Positions 48,201 to 58,984 of a stretch of 64,000 bases of DNA are shown piece by piece. Numbering within the stretch: the stretch's first letter is position 1; every line of letters begins with the position of its first letter. This stretch comes from Eustoma russellianum (taxonomy: Eukaryota > Streptophyta > Magnoliopsida > Gentianales > Gentianaceae), in contig AP025062.1 of NCBI GenBank assembly GCA_036186865.1, forward strand, positions 6,249,726-6,313,725. Reading direction: 5' to 3'. The notes beneath the pieces were generated by a model. That model ran no database searches. It saw nothing but the letters and a program-made list of their open reading frames with translations, and was not told the DNA's origin. The position numbers were made by a program, and so were the translations under genes.

Positions 48201-49207
48201 GTTATACAATTTACTTATTTTCCAAATCGCATTTGTTTATTTACTAATGTTTTTTGTAAGCGATATTTATTTCATCGATGAATTAGGAGTTACTATGCAT
48301 AGGACCACCAACTTGCAAAAAGAAAATTACAATAGGACCAACGTTCTTCGCCCACGGTACGAAAACGACCTTCACTATGATTATGGATTTGTGGTTTATG
48401 CACCAATTTACACCAAGGAGCCAGTTAAACTTAATATTTTATGAGCCACCATAGAGCCTCATGTTGGGTTCAGAATCTCTTCAATCTGATGCCTTCTCTC
48501 CTTTTGTGGAAATAGCCGCAGGTTTCTCTCTGTTTAGATCATATAAACAGAAACTGATTATGCAAGCTGTACTAATCCTTTATGAAGCTTTGATTTCCAC
48601 CTCTCTTCATGAATACACTCCATAAGCTGCTTCCAGATGCACACCTTTCTTGGCACATGCAAAAGACGGTTGTGGGTATCAATTTCTTGTATAGACAACA
48701 CTGGTTTTGATTATCTACCCTGACCTGTTTCTATTGCTTTCTGTGGGCTTTTCACTTAGGCTTGTATACACATGCAAAAAATGACTCACTAAACTGGCTA
48801 CACTTCTTATATTGTGAAGTAGCAGTTGATCGATACAGCTTGACGTAATTTTCATTATTGGTCATCAGGAAACAACCTCTGTGTGGTAGAAACACTTGGA
48901 TGTAGTTGCGTACATCCGACCCCCCGTACCTCGCCATAGGCGGGAGCCTCTAAGGCAATGGGGTAATGTTGTTATTGTTGTATTTTTTCTAGCATTCCTA
49001 TCTTACTGTTTGGCTCTACCTTTTTCTCCTTTATTGCATAAAATTGTTCTCTTATCTAATGGTTGGTGGAGAACAAGTCCTAGTATGGTGACATTGTTCA
49101 TATGTTTTATCTTAAATATTCAGGAAGATTTGAAGGACTGGACAATCGATGTCATGACAGATGCATTTACAAGAGTTGAAGAATGTGCTAAACGTGGGAC
49201 TAAGTAA
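36287..49207 (+). CDS. Conserved small predicted membrane protein (three exons, very large intron 2)
   Basis: Exons 36287-36532, 37311-37499 and 49124-49207 join in phase with GT-AG introns to give 172 residues. Exon 1 starts MRVTGGGLVEFCRKIHTLSR, has a Lys/Arg/Glu-rich segment at about residues 28-46, and ends with a hydrophobic span at about 64-82 (MPMILTVVGTALFAKLLMM), the only predicted membrane segment. Exon 2 has YDDSRSQERIERKIKNAPPG and RPRTPFESKLARP; exon 3 is EDLKDWTIDVMTDAFTRVEE. I recognise the sequence style as a conserved plant protein of unknown function but cannot name it. The reading frame is intact despite 11.6 kb of TE-filled intron 2. A diverged copy of exon 3 lies at 58985-59066. 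Confidence 0.8.
37795..38220 (+). repeat. Segmental duplication, copy 1, left part (intron 2)
   Basis: Diverged match to 56612-57115: shared blocks are TGTTCTTGT...CCTAGACTCGAG-type, CATGAACAYAA, TGTTTGTCATTATTCT, TTTGTCCCAT and AATCA(C/T)GTTAGATT. The copy ends where the LINE begins. See also 48515-49690. Confidence 0.7.
39628..39731. repeat. 52-bp direct tandem duplication in LINE ORF1
   Basis: Two adjacent 52-bp units starting GATAACTATTTCTC at 39628 and 39680 and ending GCAACAAAA. They look identical by eye. The duplication shifts the ORF1 frame, adding to its inactivation. Confidence 0.9.
40643..41013 (-). repeat. 3' LTR of the young copia element
   Basis: 371 bp, TGTTGGAGTGACTC... to ...CCGAAAATTACA on the element strand. 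Identical by eye to 44620-44990. Confidence 0.95.
41021..43420 (-). pseudogene. copia integrase C-terminus, reverse transcriptase and RNase H (long open frame)
   Basis: A continuous 799-codon frame begins HVPTYLWGEAVLTACHLINR, has KVFGCVVFVH and a serine/proline-rich linker. Reverse transcriptase follows with GCKWVFSVKFNADGSISRYK, QLDVKNAFLNGDLHEEVYMD and catalytic YVDDIILTG. RNase H contains YTDADWAGSLVDRRSTSGYC, SSAEAEFRALAHGVCEGLW and HVEVDRHFIREKI. Apart from the frame slip at its upstream end I see no lesion, in keeping with the young age. Confidence 0.92.
43249..44559 (-). pseudogene. copia gag remnant, protease and integrase N-terminal part
   Basis: Translation starts at 44559 with MSSSPPPSSSTANTPAASS and runs in frame within about 60 residues into the protease site SPWILDTGATDHMTGN. 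The capsid domain and CCHC knuckle are absent, consistent with an in-frame deletion of several hundred bp. GAG-pre-integrase (HQRLGHPSLHYLEQLF) and the integrase core (HSDLWGPS, TFIDDHTRVCWVYL, NGVAERKNRHLLEVARAL) supply the catalytic D, D and E. The frame is lost at about 43417, where one nucleotide is missing relative to the downstream frame. Confidence 0.88.
44620..44990 (-). repeat. 5' LTR of the young copia element
   Basis: 371 bp, directly followed on the element strand by the TGGTATCAGAGC primer-binding site. LTR identity implies insertion too recent for LTR mutations to accumulate. Confidence 0.95.
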
Positions 49208-49690
49208 CTTTGATGCAGATTTCCACATTACCAATTTTCTCGATTGACAGCAGCAGTTGGGATCACGTTATGATTATGGATTTCAAAGTTCGTGGCCGTG
49301 TTCTTATCCGCTGCTCCAAGGCAAAGTTACCTTGTAACATGTTTAATGTGAGGGCAGGCATGTAGCCTAGGGCTCTTGTACATATAATCTTTTTCAGCTG
49401 AACCAGACATGTTTAGTCTACTGAAACTGCCATAGAAACACTTTCTTAAGCCACACCGCATCAGTATGTTGCCAATGCAGTTTGTCTATTTTGAGGATTC
49501 AGATTATTTGAGCTGAAGCAGTCCTGGTTTATACTCGAACCCCGGTTTTGCGGGATCTAGAAGGGAGGATCAAGATAGACGTACTTTTAAGGTTTGACAG
49601 TCGTTTTTGTTCTCACATGAAGTTTCTGTTCTTTTTCCAGAGTTCTCTCAATTGATTTTCATGGGGTTCTTGATTTAGGCACTCATCCTG
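48515..49690 (+). repeat. Segmental duplication, copy 1, right part (with exon 3)
   Basis: Matches 58558-59960: GCAGGTTTCTCTC, TTCTATTGCTT, TTTTCACTTAGGCTTGT, exon 3, CATGTTTAATGTGAG, TGTTTAGTCT(A/G)CTGAAACTGCC and the AAGTTTCTGTT...CAGA block occur in the same order in both. Copy 1 carries the intact exon 3. Confidence 0.75.
48775..48992 (+). mobile_element. TTG-tailed retroposon R1, copy 4
   Basis: Runs from AAAAATGACTCACTAAACTG through TTGCGTACATCCGACC and CATAGGCGGGAGCCTC to GTTGTTATTGTTGTA. It is absent from the homologous position of the duplicate at about 58.88 kb, so it inserted after the segmental duplication, or was lost there. Confidence 0.7.
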
Positions 49691-50100
49691 TGTTGAAGCT
49701 AATTTTTCATCCTAATTAACATGTATTCTGGTAGGTCTTATTAATATATCGCACTCCTTCACTGGAGCTATATCTCACTTTTCTCTCTCTTTCATTTCAA
49801 GGTGTCTAAGATCAAAGACACGACACCGTGTGAAAAGAAAACACTTTCTATATATATCTGATACGTGTACCAGTGGTTCACATAATATTAACTCAAACCT
49901 TTTTAGTGGAGGCTTTTTAGGGGGACTCCGAAAGGTAGCTTGATGTCTGGGCTCTTGAACGTTGTCCAGACGTTGCACTAAAGTCTCGGCCTGGTGCACC
50001 TTAAGAAAAATAAAATGAAGAATATATATGTGTCTATATAAAGAAAATTATCGCACCACAAAAAAATGCGGCCCTTCTCCTCTCTCTGTGCGATTCGGCG
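49691..50100. other. Intergenic stretch before the next LINE
   Basis: No gene or repeat recognised between the end of the duplicated block and the GC-rich 5' UTR of the downstream LINE. Confidence 0.4.
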
Positions 50101-50202
50101 GGTAGCGGCGTAGCCGCCGCCGGCTGCCTCTCTGATTTCCGACGACAGCCTTCCTTCATCCTTCATCCTCGCTACTTCGTTTTACGATTCACATCTTCCG
50201 CC

Positions 50203-51479
50203 ATGACTACATCAAACCCTACTACGCCATCGCATCCATCGCAGCTGCCGCCTCCATCCACAACACGATCATACGCATCCATACTTTCATCACCATCAAC
50301 TACAATTCCTTCCAAGCCAGTTCATAGGTATAAGGGTGATCCTATGATCACATTCACAGATGAGGAGATACAATCTTTGGCCGCTCCATATAGATTCACG
50401 CTAGTGGGAACATTTTGGTACGGGCGTCCTCCGCTTGCTACGATCCGATCGACCATTGATCGGGTGGGATTCACAGGATCATTTAAGGTTGGATTACTTG
50501 ACTCATCTCATGTCTTACTTCATTTTGATCAAGAACAAGATTACTATCGCTGTTTTTCACGTCGGGGATGGATGATCTCCGGCAAACATATGCGTGTCAC
50601 TAAATGGTCTCCGGATTATGATCCTGCTGTCGAAATGCCCATAGTTCCGATATGGATCTCGTTCCCCGGACTTCCGATACATTTTCATCGTAAAGATGCT
50701 CTTTTTAATATAGCCCAAATGCTTGGAACACCTCTAAAGCTGGATTCGGCAACGGCAGCAACAAATCGGCCATCGGTTGCTCGGGTATGTGTGGAGTTAG
50801 ATGTTTTAAAAGAATTGCCCAAGTCAGTGGAATATGAGGACCTTCCTTCATATTGTACACAATGCTATAGGCTTGGCCATATTGTCAATGATTGTGGCAA
50901 AAACTCAGTGCCAGCGAAATGTCACAACGGCAAACTATGGCACAGGATCCGGGTAAACGCCCAATGGAGCAGCAGAAAAAAAAACAGCGCTGGACTCCCA
51001 AAAAGAATCCCCCTCAGTTGGATCACCCACGCACAGAATTACCAGAAAATGCAATATTATCAACACCGGTGGTCCCAGCAGGCGCAGCTTCCAGTTCGCG
51101 TCAGCCACCATCACCGGATCTTCGAGTAGCCGACAGACTTGCGGATGTGCAGGATTTATCACGTCTGAGAAGTGTTGATGACTGTATGGTTGGGGACAAT
51201 GCAGGATGGATGGTCTCCCCCACCCATTCGGATAATGAGGCACAACTGCAGCTCGCAATCTATCGTAATAATGATCCAGATACTGATAATAATCCCTATG
51301 AAGGCATTGCAACATTATTTGCGGCTAGTGAACCAGAATTGCCAGGTGCAATTGTAACGACTGTGCAATCATGTGAGACTCCTACTATTCTTCGCCGACC
51401 TCCACGTCCAATATCACCACGCATTACCAGGTTACGTGCGGCTACGCTCAATAATTCTTTTGATGCATTATCCCAATGA
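50203..51479 (+). pseudogene. L1 LINE ORF1 (DUF4283, zinc knuckle)
   Basis: Starts at ATG 50203 with a Ser/Thr/Pro-rich leader, then DUF4283 (FTDEEIQSLAAPYRFTLVG, GFTGSFKVGLLDSSHVLLHF, RRGWMISGKHMRVTKW) and a CCHC knuckle CTQCYRLGHIVNDC. One frame change near 50900 moves the C-terminal region to another frame that stops at 51479, overlapping the ORF2 ATG at 51476. Confidence 0.82.
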
Positions 51480-54400
51480 AGATACTTACGTGGAATGTAA
51501 GAGGCATCAGAACCTCGCTTAATAGGCTGCATGCGCTAATTAGGAAACATCATTTTCATATTTTAGTGATCATCGAACCCAAGCTAAGAGCTTCTGCGCT
51601 AATATCTTATCAGTTACAATTAGGGTTCTCAAAAGCTTTATCCGTGTGTAATGATCATATTTGGTTTTTTTTGGAAGGATTCGATAGTGGAACAAGTGGA
51701 TACTAGACCAGGGCAGCAAAATTTTTCGTTAAAATATCGCTGGGTCGTTACGGGAGAACAGTTTTGGTTTACAGCAGTATATGCGGATCATACAGTCGTT
51801 TCTCGTCGATTATTATGGGCAGATCTTCAGTCTTTGCATGATTCATCACAAATCCCATGGTTGATCGGAGGAGATTTTAATACATTTCGTACACTGCCGA
51901 TCTTCTCTAAATTTGTCATCATTGCAGGATTTTAATGACTGCGTCCAAGCCTGTGCATTACATGAAATATCGTTCCAAGGCTCGCAGTATACTTGGTGTG
52001 ATGGCCGCGGACTAGGCAGAGTATGGCATCGCTTAGACAGGTTTTTCTGTTCTTCATCATTTTTGGATATTTTTCCCATAGCACAAGTACAACATTTATC
52101 CAGGGCAACATCGGATCATGCCCCACTATTTTTGACGTGTGACTCGGCCATGCAAAGAGGCTGGGCTAATTTTCGATACCTTGATGTTTGGACTACACAT
52201 CCAGATTTTGATGACTTTGTCAAACATGCATGGACATCTTTCCCCACGGTAGGAGGGATGTGGGGTCTTTTTGATAAACTTCGTCGATTAAAAAAAAGAA
52301 CTGCAGCGATGGAATAAGGATGTGTTTGGTAACATATTTGATGCGGTCACAATGGCAGAGACAGAGGCACTTCGGTGTGAAAAATATTTTGATCTGAGCC
52401 CAAGTGAATCTACACGTTCTGCTTATCACTGCAGTGTTGCACAATTACAACTTGCTCAGAAACGGGCATTTCTTTATTGGAAACAGAAAGCTAATGTCCG
52501 ATGGCTCAAGGACGGAGATGCAAGCACAACATTCTATCATAATACAGTAAAGGAAAAAAGACATAAGCAAACAATTGTTCGCATACACACACCCGACGGC
52601 ATAGAGTGTACATCGGCAGATGAAATAAGAGCTGAAGTAGTCCGTTATTTTTCTCATTTATTTGCTGAAGAACCAGTGATGAATTGCGAAACACTTTTGA
52701 CACACATCCCAACCTTAATGGCGGAGGAGGATAACGCGTTCCTCCAATCTATACCACTATCGGATGAAATCAAAAAGGCAGTGTGGGATTTGAGCCCAAC
52801 TAGCGCAGCTGGCCCTGATGGATATCCGGGATCTTTTTATAAGAGGTTTTGGCATATCATTTCTTCTGATGTTATCAAGGCAGTACAAGAGTTTTATTTG
52901 GGTGTACCAGTTCCTCGTCATGTAGCAGCAGCCACAATTGTACTCATTCCAAAGGTTATCAATCCACAAACTTTTGCGGACTTCAGGCCTATTTGTCTCA
53001 CAAACTTCATTTCAAAGGTTATCACGAGATTACTCTCTACACGTCTGGGACGTTTATTGCCGAAGATTATTTCGCCGGAGCAGGCTGGATTTATGCAATG
53101 CCGCGGCATAACTGAGCAAATTCTACTTGCTCAAGAAATGGTTCATGTGTTGAATAAGCGTCCTCGGGGAGGTCATTTGATTCTTAAATTGGATATGGCA
53201 AAAGCTTTTGATAGAGTCAGCTGGAGTTATCTTGAAAGTATATTGACTCGCATGGGGTTTCATTCTCGCATTATTCGTATCATTGTAAATAACTTGCGTT
53301 CCACTCGTTGTTCCATTCTGATTAATGGCAGCCACACGGATTCTTTCGCTATAGGGAGGGGTGTGAAACAAGGCGACCCTCTTTCGCCTTTATTATTTAT
53401 CTTGTCGTCGGAAGGATTCTCTCGAGGCTTAAAATCCTTGATATCTGCGGGAGATATCAAAGGCTTCACGGCAGGTCGTGTCCCTTGTGTTTCACATTTA
53501 GGGTTCGTAGATGATCTCTTAATCTTTCTGAATGAGAGCAGCAAAAACTTGACCAAGTTTCACTCTTTCTTGATGTTATATCAGCTGGCATCAGGACATT
53601 TGGTAAATTATCACAAAAGCCAAATTGTGGTGGGAAGTGGGGTTTCTGGGCCACACGCGGCGTCCATTTTGGACATGCGTCTTTCATCATTGCCTATCAA
53701 GTATCTTGGGTCTTTTTTGTACCGTGGTATTAATCGTACAAGGTATTGCATGCCCCTTATAAATCATTTTGATGCAAAACTACATTCTTGGGCTAACAAG
53801 CTTTTGTCAATGGCCGGAAGATTGGTATTACTGAAACACGTGTTAAACTCCATTCCCATACACATTATCGCGAGTTCGAAGCTGCCGAAGGGTGCTATCG
53901 ATATTCTTAGCCACAAAATGGCAGCTTTTCTGTGGAAGGATCGACATCACTGACGTTCTTGGCCTTCTGTCACTCGGCCTCAATCCGAAGGAGGTCTAGG
54001 CATTCGACACATTTTGGACATACAGAAAGCACACGACTGGCAATTATGGTGGAAATATCATCACTCGAGTACTCTGTGGGCCGATTATACCAAACAAAAA
54101 TATGGAAACCGTCCCTCTATATACTGTCATATATATGATTCTCCTATCTGGAAACGTATTTGTTCCGTTAACGGTTTTATGATGGAACATACGATAGCAA
54201 CCGGAGATTCCTATCACTGGCTACCGGATTCAAATGGACAATTTTCACTCAAGTTGGCCTATACCACGGTTGCTACAGCGCATTCTCCCACGCAGAGTGT
54301 GTTTCGTTTTGTTTGGTGGAAGTCCATGCAACCAAGTGTGCGGGTTTTCTTGTGGAGACTATGGACTAACTCCTTGCCCATGGTTCATAATATGTGTGCT

Positions 54401-54607
54401 TGGACAACTATCTTCCCTTCGCAATGTGCATTCTGTCGCATGGCATCAGATGAGCAGGATCATGTGTTTCTGCATTGTGCAACAATAAAGCCTATTTGGA
54501 TTGAAATATCTAACATATTCTCAGGCCCGCTTCCGTTGAGCAATACTATTAAGGCTCATTTGTTGCGGTGGTGGCGCAGTTCATCGGCCACATCCATGCT
54601 TGGTTAG
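51476..54607 (+). pseudogene. L1 LINE ORF2: endonuclease, reverse transcriptase, zf-RVT
   Basis: Starts MKILTWNVRGIRTSLN at 51476, overlapping the ORF1 stop. Endonuclease blocks IGGDFNTF and ATSDHAPLFL are in shifted frames. The longest piece, 52322-53953, holds reverse transcriptase: SAAGPDGYPGSFYKRFW, VLIPKVINPQTFADFRPICL, KLDMAKAFDRVSW, GVKQGDPLSPLLFIL. The catalytic box reads LGFVDDLLIF, with Val in place of the usual Ala. The zf-RVT motif CAFCRMASDEQDHVFLHC is at about 54430-54480. Confidence 0.85.
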
Positions 54608-54839
54608 TTGCGTGTAGTAGCGCCTTCAGTGGTATTGTGGACTATATGGAAGGAGTATGCAGCGATGCGCTATGGTTCCGAATCATTTGCGTCGATTCGT
54701 TTGTTTGAACGAGTAAGAATGGCTATATACAATTGGTGTGTTTCGGTGAAGGACAAGAAGTTTGCCTCAACCATCCCTCATTTAGTTGCTCTTAAGTTCT
54801 CTCCTCCTTTACGGTCAGCGAGAATACGGCTAGTACATT

Positions 54840-55313
54840 GGATATTACCTCCTACAGGTAAGATGAAGCTTAATGTGGATGCCACAGTTGGACGGGCGTT
54901 TTCTTCGATCTGATCAGGGAGCACTGATCTCCGCCATTACCTTTATTTTGCCCTTGATAAGTCCGTTGAGGGCAGAGTTGATGACAGTGATGTTGGCAGT
55001 GGCTTACTATTCCAGGGAATACTCTCAATTAATTATCGAGACGGATTGCCAGCTCCTTCTATCCATGTTAGCTGGCCCGCAGTCTTACACAGGAGCGTTG
55101 GGGGATGACATATATCGGACAACATCGTTGTTATCTCTCAACAACTCCTTACTTCAATATTGTCCAAGAGAGGCCAGTACAGCAGCTCATCGTCTTGTAC
55201 GATATGGATACCGAGTGGCTGGGGTAGCACACTATGCAAACCTTCGTGCGTTGCCCTGTGATGTTTGGGGAGCACTAATTTTGGATCTTCAGCTTCCATC
55301 ATTGCGTACTTAA
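54840..55313 (+). pseudogene. L1 LINE RNase H domain
   Basis: After KMKLNVDATVG (first acidic residue) a frame change near 54910 leads to SPLRAELMTVMLAVAYYSRE, LIIETDCQLLLSML and STAAHRLVRYGYRVAG, stopping at 55313. Same domain type as the fragment at 8-505. Confidence 0.8.
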
Positions 55314-55990
55314 TCATGTCTCACACAGTGTTGGCGTGGTTCATATTTTGTTGCCTGTGGTCTTATTTGACCCAGGCAACGCGGGTACGCACATTTATTT
55401 TGTTTCTTCTATTTAGCAGCTTTTATCTTGTGCGAGTTTTACTATCTCATTACATGGTTTGTTTCATGAATGTACATCTAATGCAAACGCTGGAGTGCTG
55501 GATGGTTGGGACACATACGCTGGAGCAAGGGCCATCACGCCAACATAGATTGCGGTCACCTTGGTTCAGGGGGAATCAAGGTGACATGGGTACGTCTATT
55601 AGTCATTCTTTCGCTAAATGTTATATCACACAGAAGATATTGATCCTTCCACATTTCTGCTGTCGCGGGGTACAATTTGGCGGAGGCCTGTATTTCAGAT
55701 CCCCTAACTCTGCTTCTCATTGGTTGTTGCCTTCAAAGGAGACCCATGCTGGAGACAATTTTATACAGTACTTTTCTCTCATTGTATTTGTGTCCAATGC
55801 GAGTCGTATAAATATGTAACCATTCGTGGTTTATCTAATGCTAATCTCAAATTTTGGCAACATTAGGATTGTCTTACAAACAATGAAACAAAGACGAGGG
55901 AGAATAGAAATATCTGTGTGTCTACTTCCATCATGTGGAGATTGAAGAATATAAAATTTATTCAAGTTGAAAAAACACGTTCAGTGATGT

Positions 55991-56611
55991 TTCTTTTTTT
56001 TTACAAGAGTCGTTATATGTCCCCAATGGCTTTATTTTTCTAAGAGCTACTTGATGTGATGTTTACAACGGCTAAATGTTTACAACGGCTGGGTTGGTAA
56101 CGACTAATTACATACTCAGCTTAGACATATGTATAGTTAAAGAACTAAGCTACTCTAATTTTGTGTACATTTAAAAGGCTTAAAATATGGCAGCTTGAAT
56201 GTTGTGCTCAGCTTTAATGCTAATTGTTTCAAGATGACTTCACCTCTTCACCTCGGTTCTGCACACCTGTATCTTTCATCTTAGCTCTTCAGTTCCGCTC
56301 TTCTTTATCTCGGTCATTTACAGTTCTGTGCTGCTCTTCACCTTGGATCTTCATTTTTTTACCTCGGTCCTTTGTAGTTCTATACTGAGCTGCAACCAAA
56401 ATCATATCGACGATAATATCTTCATCTACTAAGCACAGTTTCACCTCGACAGTTTATATTTCTACTTCTCCAACACAGTCACCATTATGTTCAGCCTAAC
56501 ACAGTTTGGCTGAGCTTATATTTCTACACATCAGAGTATCACTTTTTTTCAACTAGAAAAGTAATTAAAATCCAAAAGTCAAACTCAAAAGACAGAAATA
56601 TAACCCAGTGC
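55991..56611. other. Intergenic region without recognisable genes
   Basis: Pyrimidine-rich tracts with repeated CACCTCGGTTCTG-like phrases around 56240-56390. No coding or RNA gene recognised. Confidence 0.4.
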
Positions 56612-57115
56612 ACACCTGTTCTTGTGTATCCTAGACTCGAGCATGGGATTGCATGAGCACAAAATGGACGTTACTCTGTAACTCAATTTATGTTTGTCAT
56701 TATTCTATTTGTCCCATCAAGGTCCAGGTTCCTTGCATCAACGAGTCAGTCTGGCACTTGTAGAAGCACTGTAAGGAAACCTGTTAAAGGTAAAATAAAA
56801 GGACATTTCTGGTACACTAGTCTTCTACGTTTGCTCAGTGTCTAGAGAGAGACCGGATCGATTCGCGATCTGATGTACGCAGCCTTACCTTATACTTAAT
56901 GCAAGAGGTTGTTTTTGCGACTCAAACTCGTGACTTCAAGGTCACAAAACAGCAACCTTACTAGTTGCTCCAAGGTACGCCTATTGTTAAAAGGTAAAAT
57001 AATTTCACTAATTCAATAATGCGTGCTAACCTTCAAATCATGTTAGATTACACGATTTATATGACGGTAGGCTGACGGAACTAAGCCTTAAAGACATTAT
57101 ATAGCTCCCCGAATG
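56612..57115 (+). repeat. Segmental duplication, copy 2, left part
   Basis: Diverged copy of 37795-38220, split by the SINE at 56798-56984. Pack-MULE T2 inserted just beyond its right end. Confidence 0.7.
56798..56984 (-). mobile_element. SINE family S1 with TSD
   Basis: The reverse strand carries an A box around GGAGCAACTAGTAAGG, a B-box-like GAGTTTGAGTCGC, then GGCTGCGTACATCAGATCGC and the TCTCTAGACACTGAGC end. Flanks TGTTAAAGGTAAAATA (56782-56797) and TGTTAAAAGGTAAAATA (56985-57001) are a target-site duplication with one indel. It is absent from the homologous position in copy 1 near 38.0 kb. Confidence 0.8.
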
Positions 57116-57134
57116 ATGGTCTGATTTATTATAA

Positions 57135-58192
57135 GAGTTAATTGCACCTGGTATCCATTCTTTTCCATCAAGTTTTAAGTAGCATCCAATGTTTCATGAA
57201 ACACACTTGCCATATAGACTTATGGGGTTAATAGACAACTGGACTTATAGGGTTAATAGACAACTGGCATCCATGCTGACGTCATAAAGGCAATTTTCAT
57301 TTATTTTTTAAAAGTTTATAGAAAAAATAATTCAAAAATAAAAAGAAAAACCCCACCCCCACCCCACCACACCCCCACCCCCACAATCGACCTCCCTCCC
57401 CATCCTTTCCTTTTTCCTCCATCTTCATCTTCATCTTTTTTCCAACCAGGTATCATGAACCAGAACCACCTTCTCCCCTAGGGAAGGAAAAGTACATTGA
57501 TGCAAGGAAGAAGAGTTCCGTATCAGTAACCCTATCCAATCCGAAAGCATAACCGTCATCATCGTTCCCCCCCAAAGCTTGTGTGCAACTTCTGAAGAAC
57601 CCTTTTTCTCATCCTCTGTTGTGTTTCATCCTCAAGTCGAGGGCTAAGAATATGAGTGACATTCGACTCTTCTCCTTCCCTAGGCTCTCTACAACAACCA
57701 TCCCCCCATCCCAATACCAAGTCTCCAGATTTCGACCTGGAAATTTGCCAGAAAATGGCGTGATTCCAGCTAAAATTGCCCTCATTTGGGCGGTCCACGA
57801 TATCTGAAAGCTTATCGTGGGAATTCTCATCGTTGCCAACCGCCATTAGTGAGCCTTCAGTTGAAACCAAGACCGAAAACAAGTAATCAAATGCCTTAGT
57901 TCCCAGGACAGCCGCTACCATGGAGGAAGAAGAGGAAGATGGGGAGGATGGGGAGGGAGGTCGATTGTGGGGATGGGGGGTGTGGTGGGGTGGGGGTGGA
58001 GTTTTTCTTTTTATTTTTGAATTATTTTTTCTATAAACTTTTAAAAAATAAATAAAAATTGCCTTTATGACATCAGCATGGATACCAGGTGTCTATTAAC
58101 CCTATAAGTCTGGATGGCAAGTGTGTTTCATGAAACATTGGATGCTACTTAAAATTTGATGGAAAAGAATGGATAACAGGTATAATTAACTC
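57135..58192. mobile_element. Pack-MULE T2 with captured bHLH fragment
   Basis: 1,058 bp with a perfect 10-bp TSD, TTTATTATAA, at 57125-57134 and 58193-58202, and long terminal inverted repeats of about 250 bp (57135-57400 against 57950-58192). The outermost sequence GAGTTAATTGCACCTGGTAT is the same family as T1. The inner ends include mirrored C-rich and G-rich tracts (CCCCACCCCCACC). No transposase. The unique middle encodes the N-terminal region of a bHLH transcription factor on the minus strand. Confidence 0.9.
57559..57921 (-). pseudogene. Captured N-terminal (bHLH-MYC_N) fragment of a JAM/bHLH13-type transcription factor
   Basis: A 120-codon frame starts ATG 57921 with MVAAVLGTKAFDYLFS and includes FSWNHAIFWQISRSKSGDLV, LGWGDGCCREPREGEES and ETQQRMRKRVLQKLHTSFGG before a stop at 57559. 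This is the start of the bHLH-MYC_N domain of plant subgroup IIId factors (bHLH3/13/14/17, the JAM repressors of jasmonate responses), which use this region to contact JAZ proteins and partners. The DNA-binding bHLH region is missing. The frame is still open and begins at the native start, so a truncated protein or antisense RNA is conceivable but unproven. Confidence 0.85.
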
Positions 58193-58359
58193 TTTATTAT
58201 AAGATTGTAGAAACAAAGTATGATTTATTATAAGATGTTAGAAACAAAGTATGCTGACACGCACATGCATGTAAGGAAGTCTTTTCAATGTCTATTCCTA
58301 GTTGCAAGGAAGTTTCACATGTCCTAGCATGACAAACTTCAATGAGAATCGTGCCATTT

Positions 58360-58520
58360 CTCAAATTTTTTTATTTATCATATGTATATATGGAGGTACA
58401 TATAAAGTTGGTGTCTCACTTGAAGCAAACTTTGTATCTTTTTGGGACAGAGGTATTGTTTGCTGCCTCTCACCCTACACAGATCGTAGCGATAATTTTT
58501 GGTGTCGTTGAGATATACTG
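58360..58520 (+). mobile_element. RTE-type LINE 3' tail (copy D)
   Basis: Has the common 3' UTR blocks: GGAGGTACATATAAAGTTGG, GTCTCACTTGAAGCAAAC, GGTATTGTTTGCTGCCTCTC and GATAATTTTTGGTGTCGTTG, ending TATGTATTGTTGTA. Severely 5'-truncated, no coding sequence. Confidence 0.7.
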
Positions 58521-58646
58521 AGTATGTATTGTTGTATTCTATGCTTGAATGAAATACCTGCAGGTTTCTCTCACTCCACATCACATAAATAGAAACCGAT
58601 TACACTGGTATGGACCAATTCTTTCTGAAGCTTTCATTTCTACTTC

Positions 58647-58757
58647 TCTTCCACGGAATCAGATCACCTGACCCCCCCTTTAAGGGGTATTAAATAACTA
58701 CCCGCCACGTGGCACACAGAGGGTGAGGTACGAAGGGGTCAGAGGATCCCGATCCTC
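58647..58757. mobile_element. G-box-rich MITE, copy M3
   Basis: Inverted ends AGATCACCTGACCCCCC and, on the reverse strand, GATCCTCTGACCCC are related to M1 and M2, with a CCACGTGGCA site inside. Comparison with copy 1 of the segmental duplication near 48.6 kb shows this stretch as extra sequence, supporting insertion. Flanks CTCTTCCAC and CCTCTCCAC may be an imperfect TSD. Confidence 0.6.
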
Positions 58758-58984
58758 TCCACTCCATGAGCTTCTTCCAAATCCACACCTTCCTGGCTCT
58801 GAGCACTGTTTTCATCACCATTCAAAAATCTCCCACTTGTTTCTATTGCTTCCATTGGACCTTTCACTTAGGCTTGTTTAGTTATTTTTTTCTCATTTTT
58901 ATTTCTTGAGTTGTATGTTCTTCTTCCTGATGGGAGGTGGAGAAAATCATGACAGTGTTCATATATGTAACTTTAACTATTCAG

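Larger units (their letters stand above)
50100..55990 (+). mobile_element. L1-type LINE with RNase H domain, decayed
   Basis: Starts with a GC-rich 5' UTR (GGCGTAGCCGCCGCCGGCTG at about 50108), then ORF1 and ORF2 in order, ending with an RNase H domain and a 3' UTR that fades out before about 56 kb. Frame breaks: ORF1 near 50900; ORF2 near 51660, 51930, 52318, 53953, 54607 and 54910. TSD and poly(A) tail not found, so the limits are approximate. Confidence 0.8.

Noticed and set aside
48112..48444. 110-codon plus-strand frame at the 3' end of the intronic LINE
   Set aside because: No recognisable domain; most likely the LINE 3' end or UTR read by chance.
53260..53556. Minus-strand frames of 60-100 codons across the LINE reverse transcriptase
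   Set aside because: Antisense shadows of a clear plus-strand reverse transcriptase; no independent motif.
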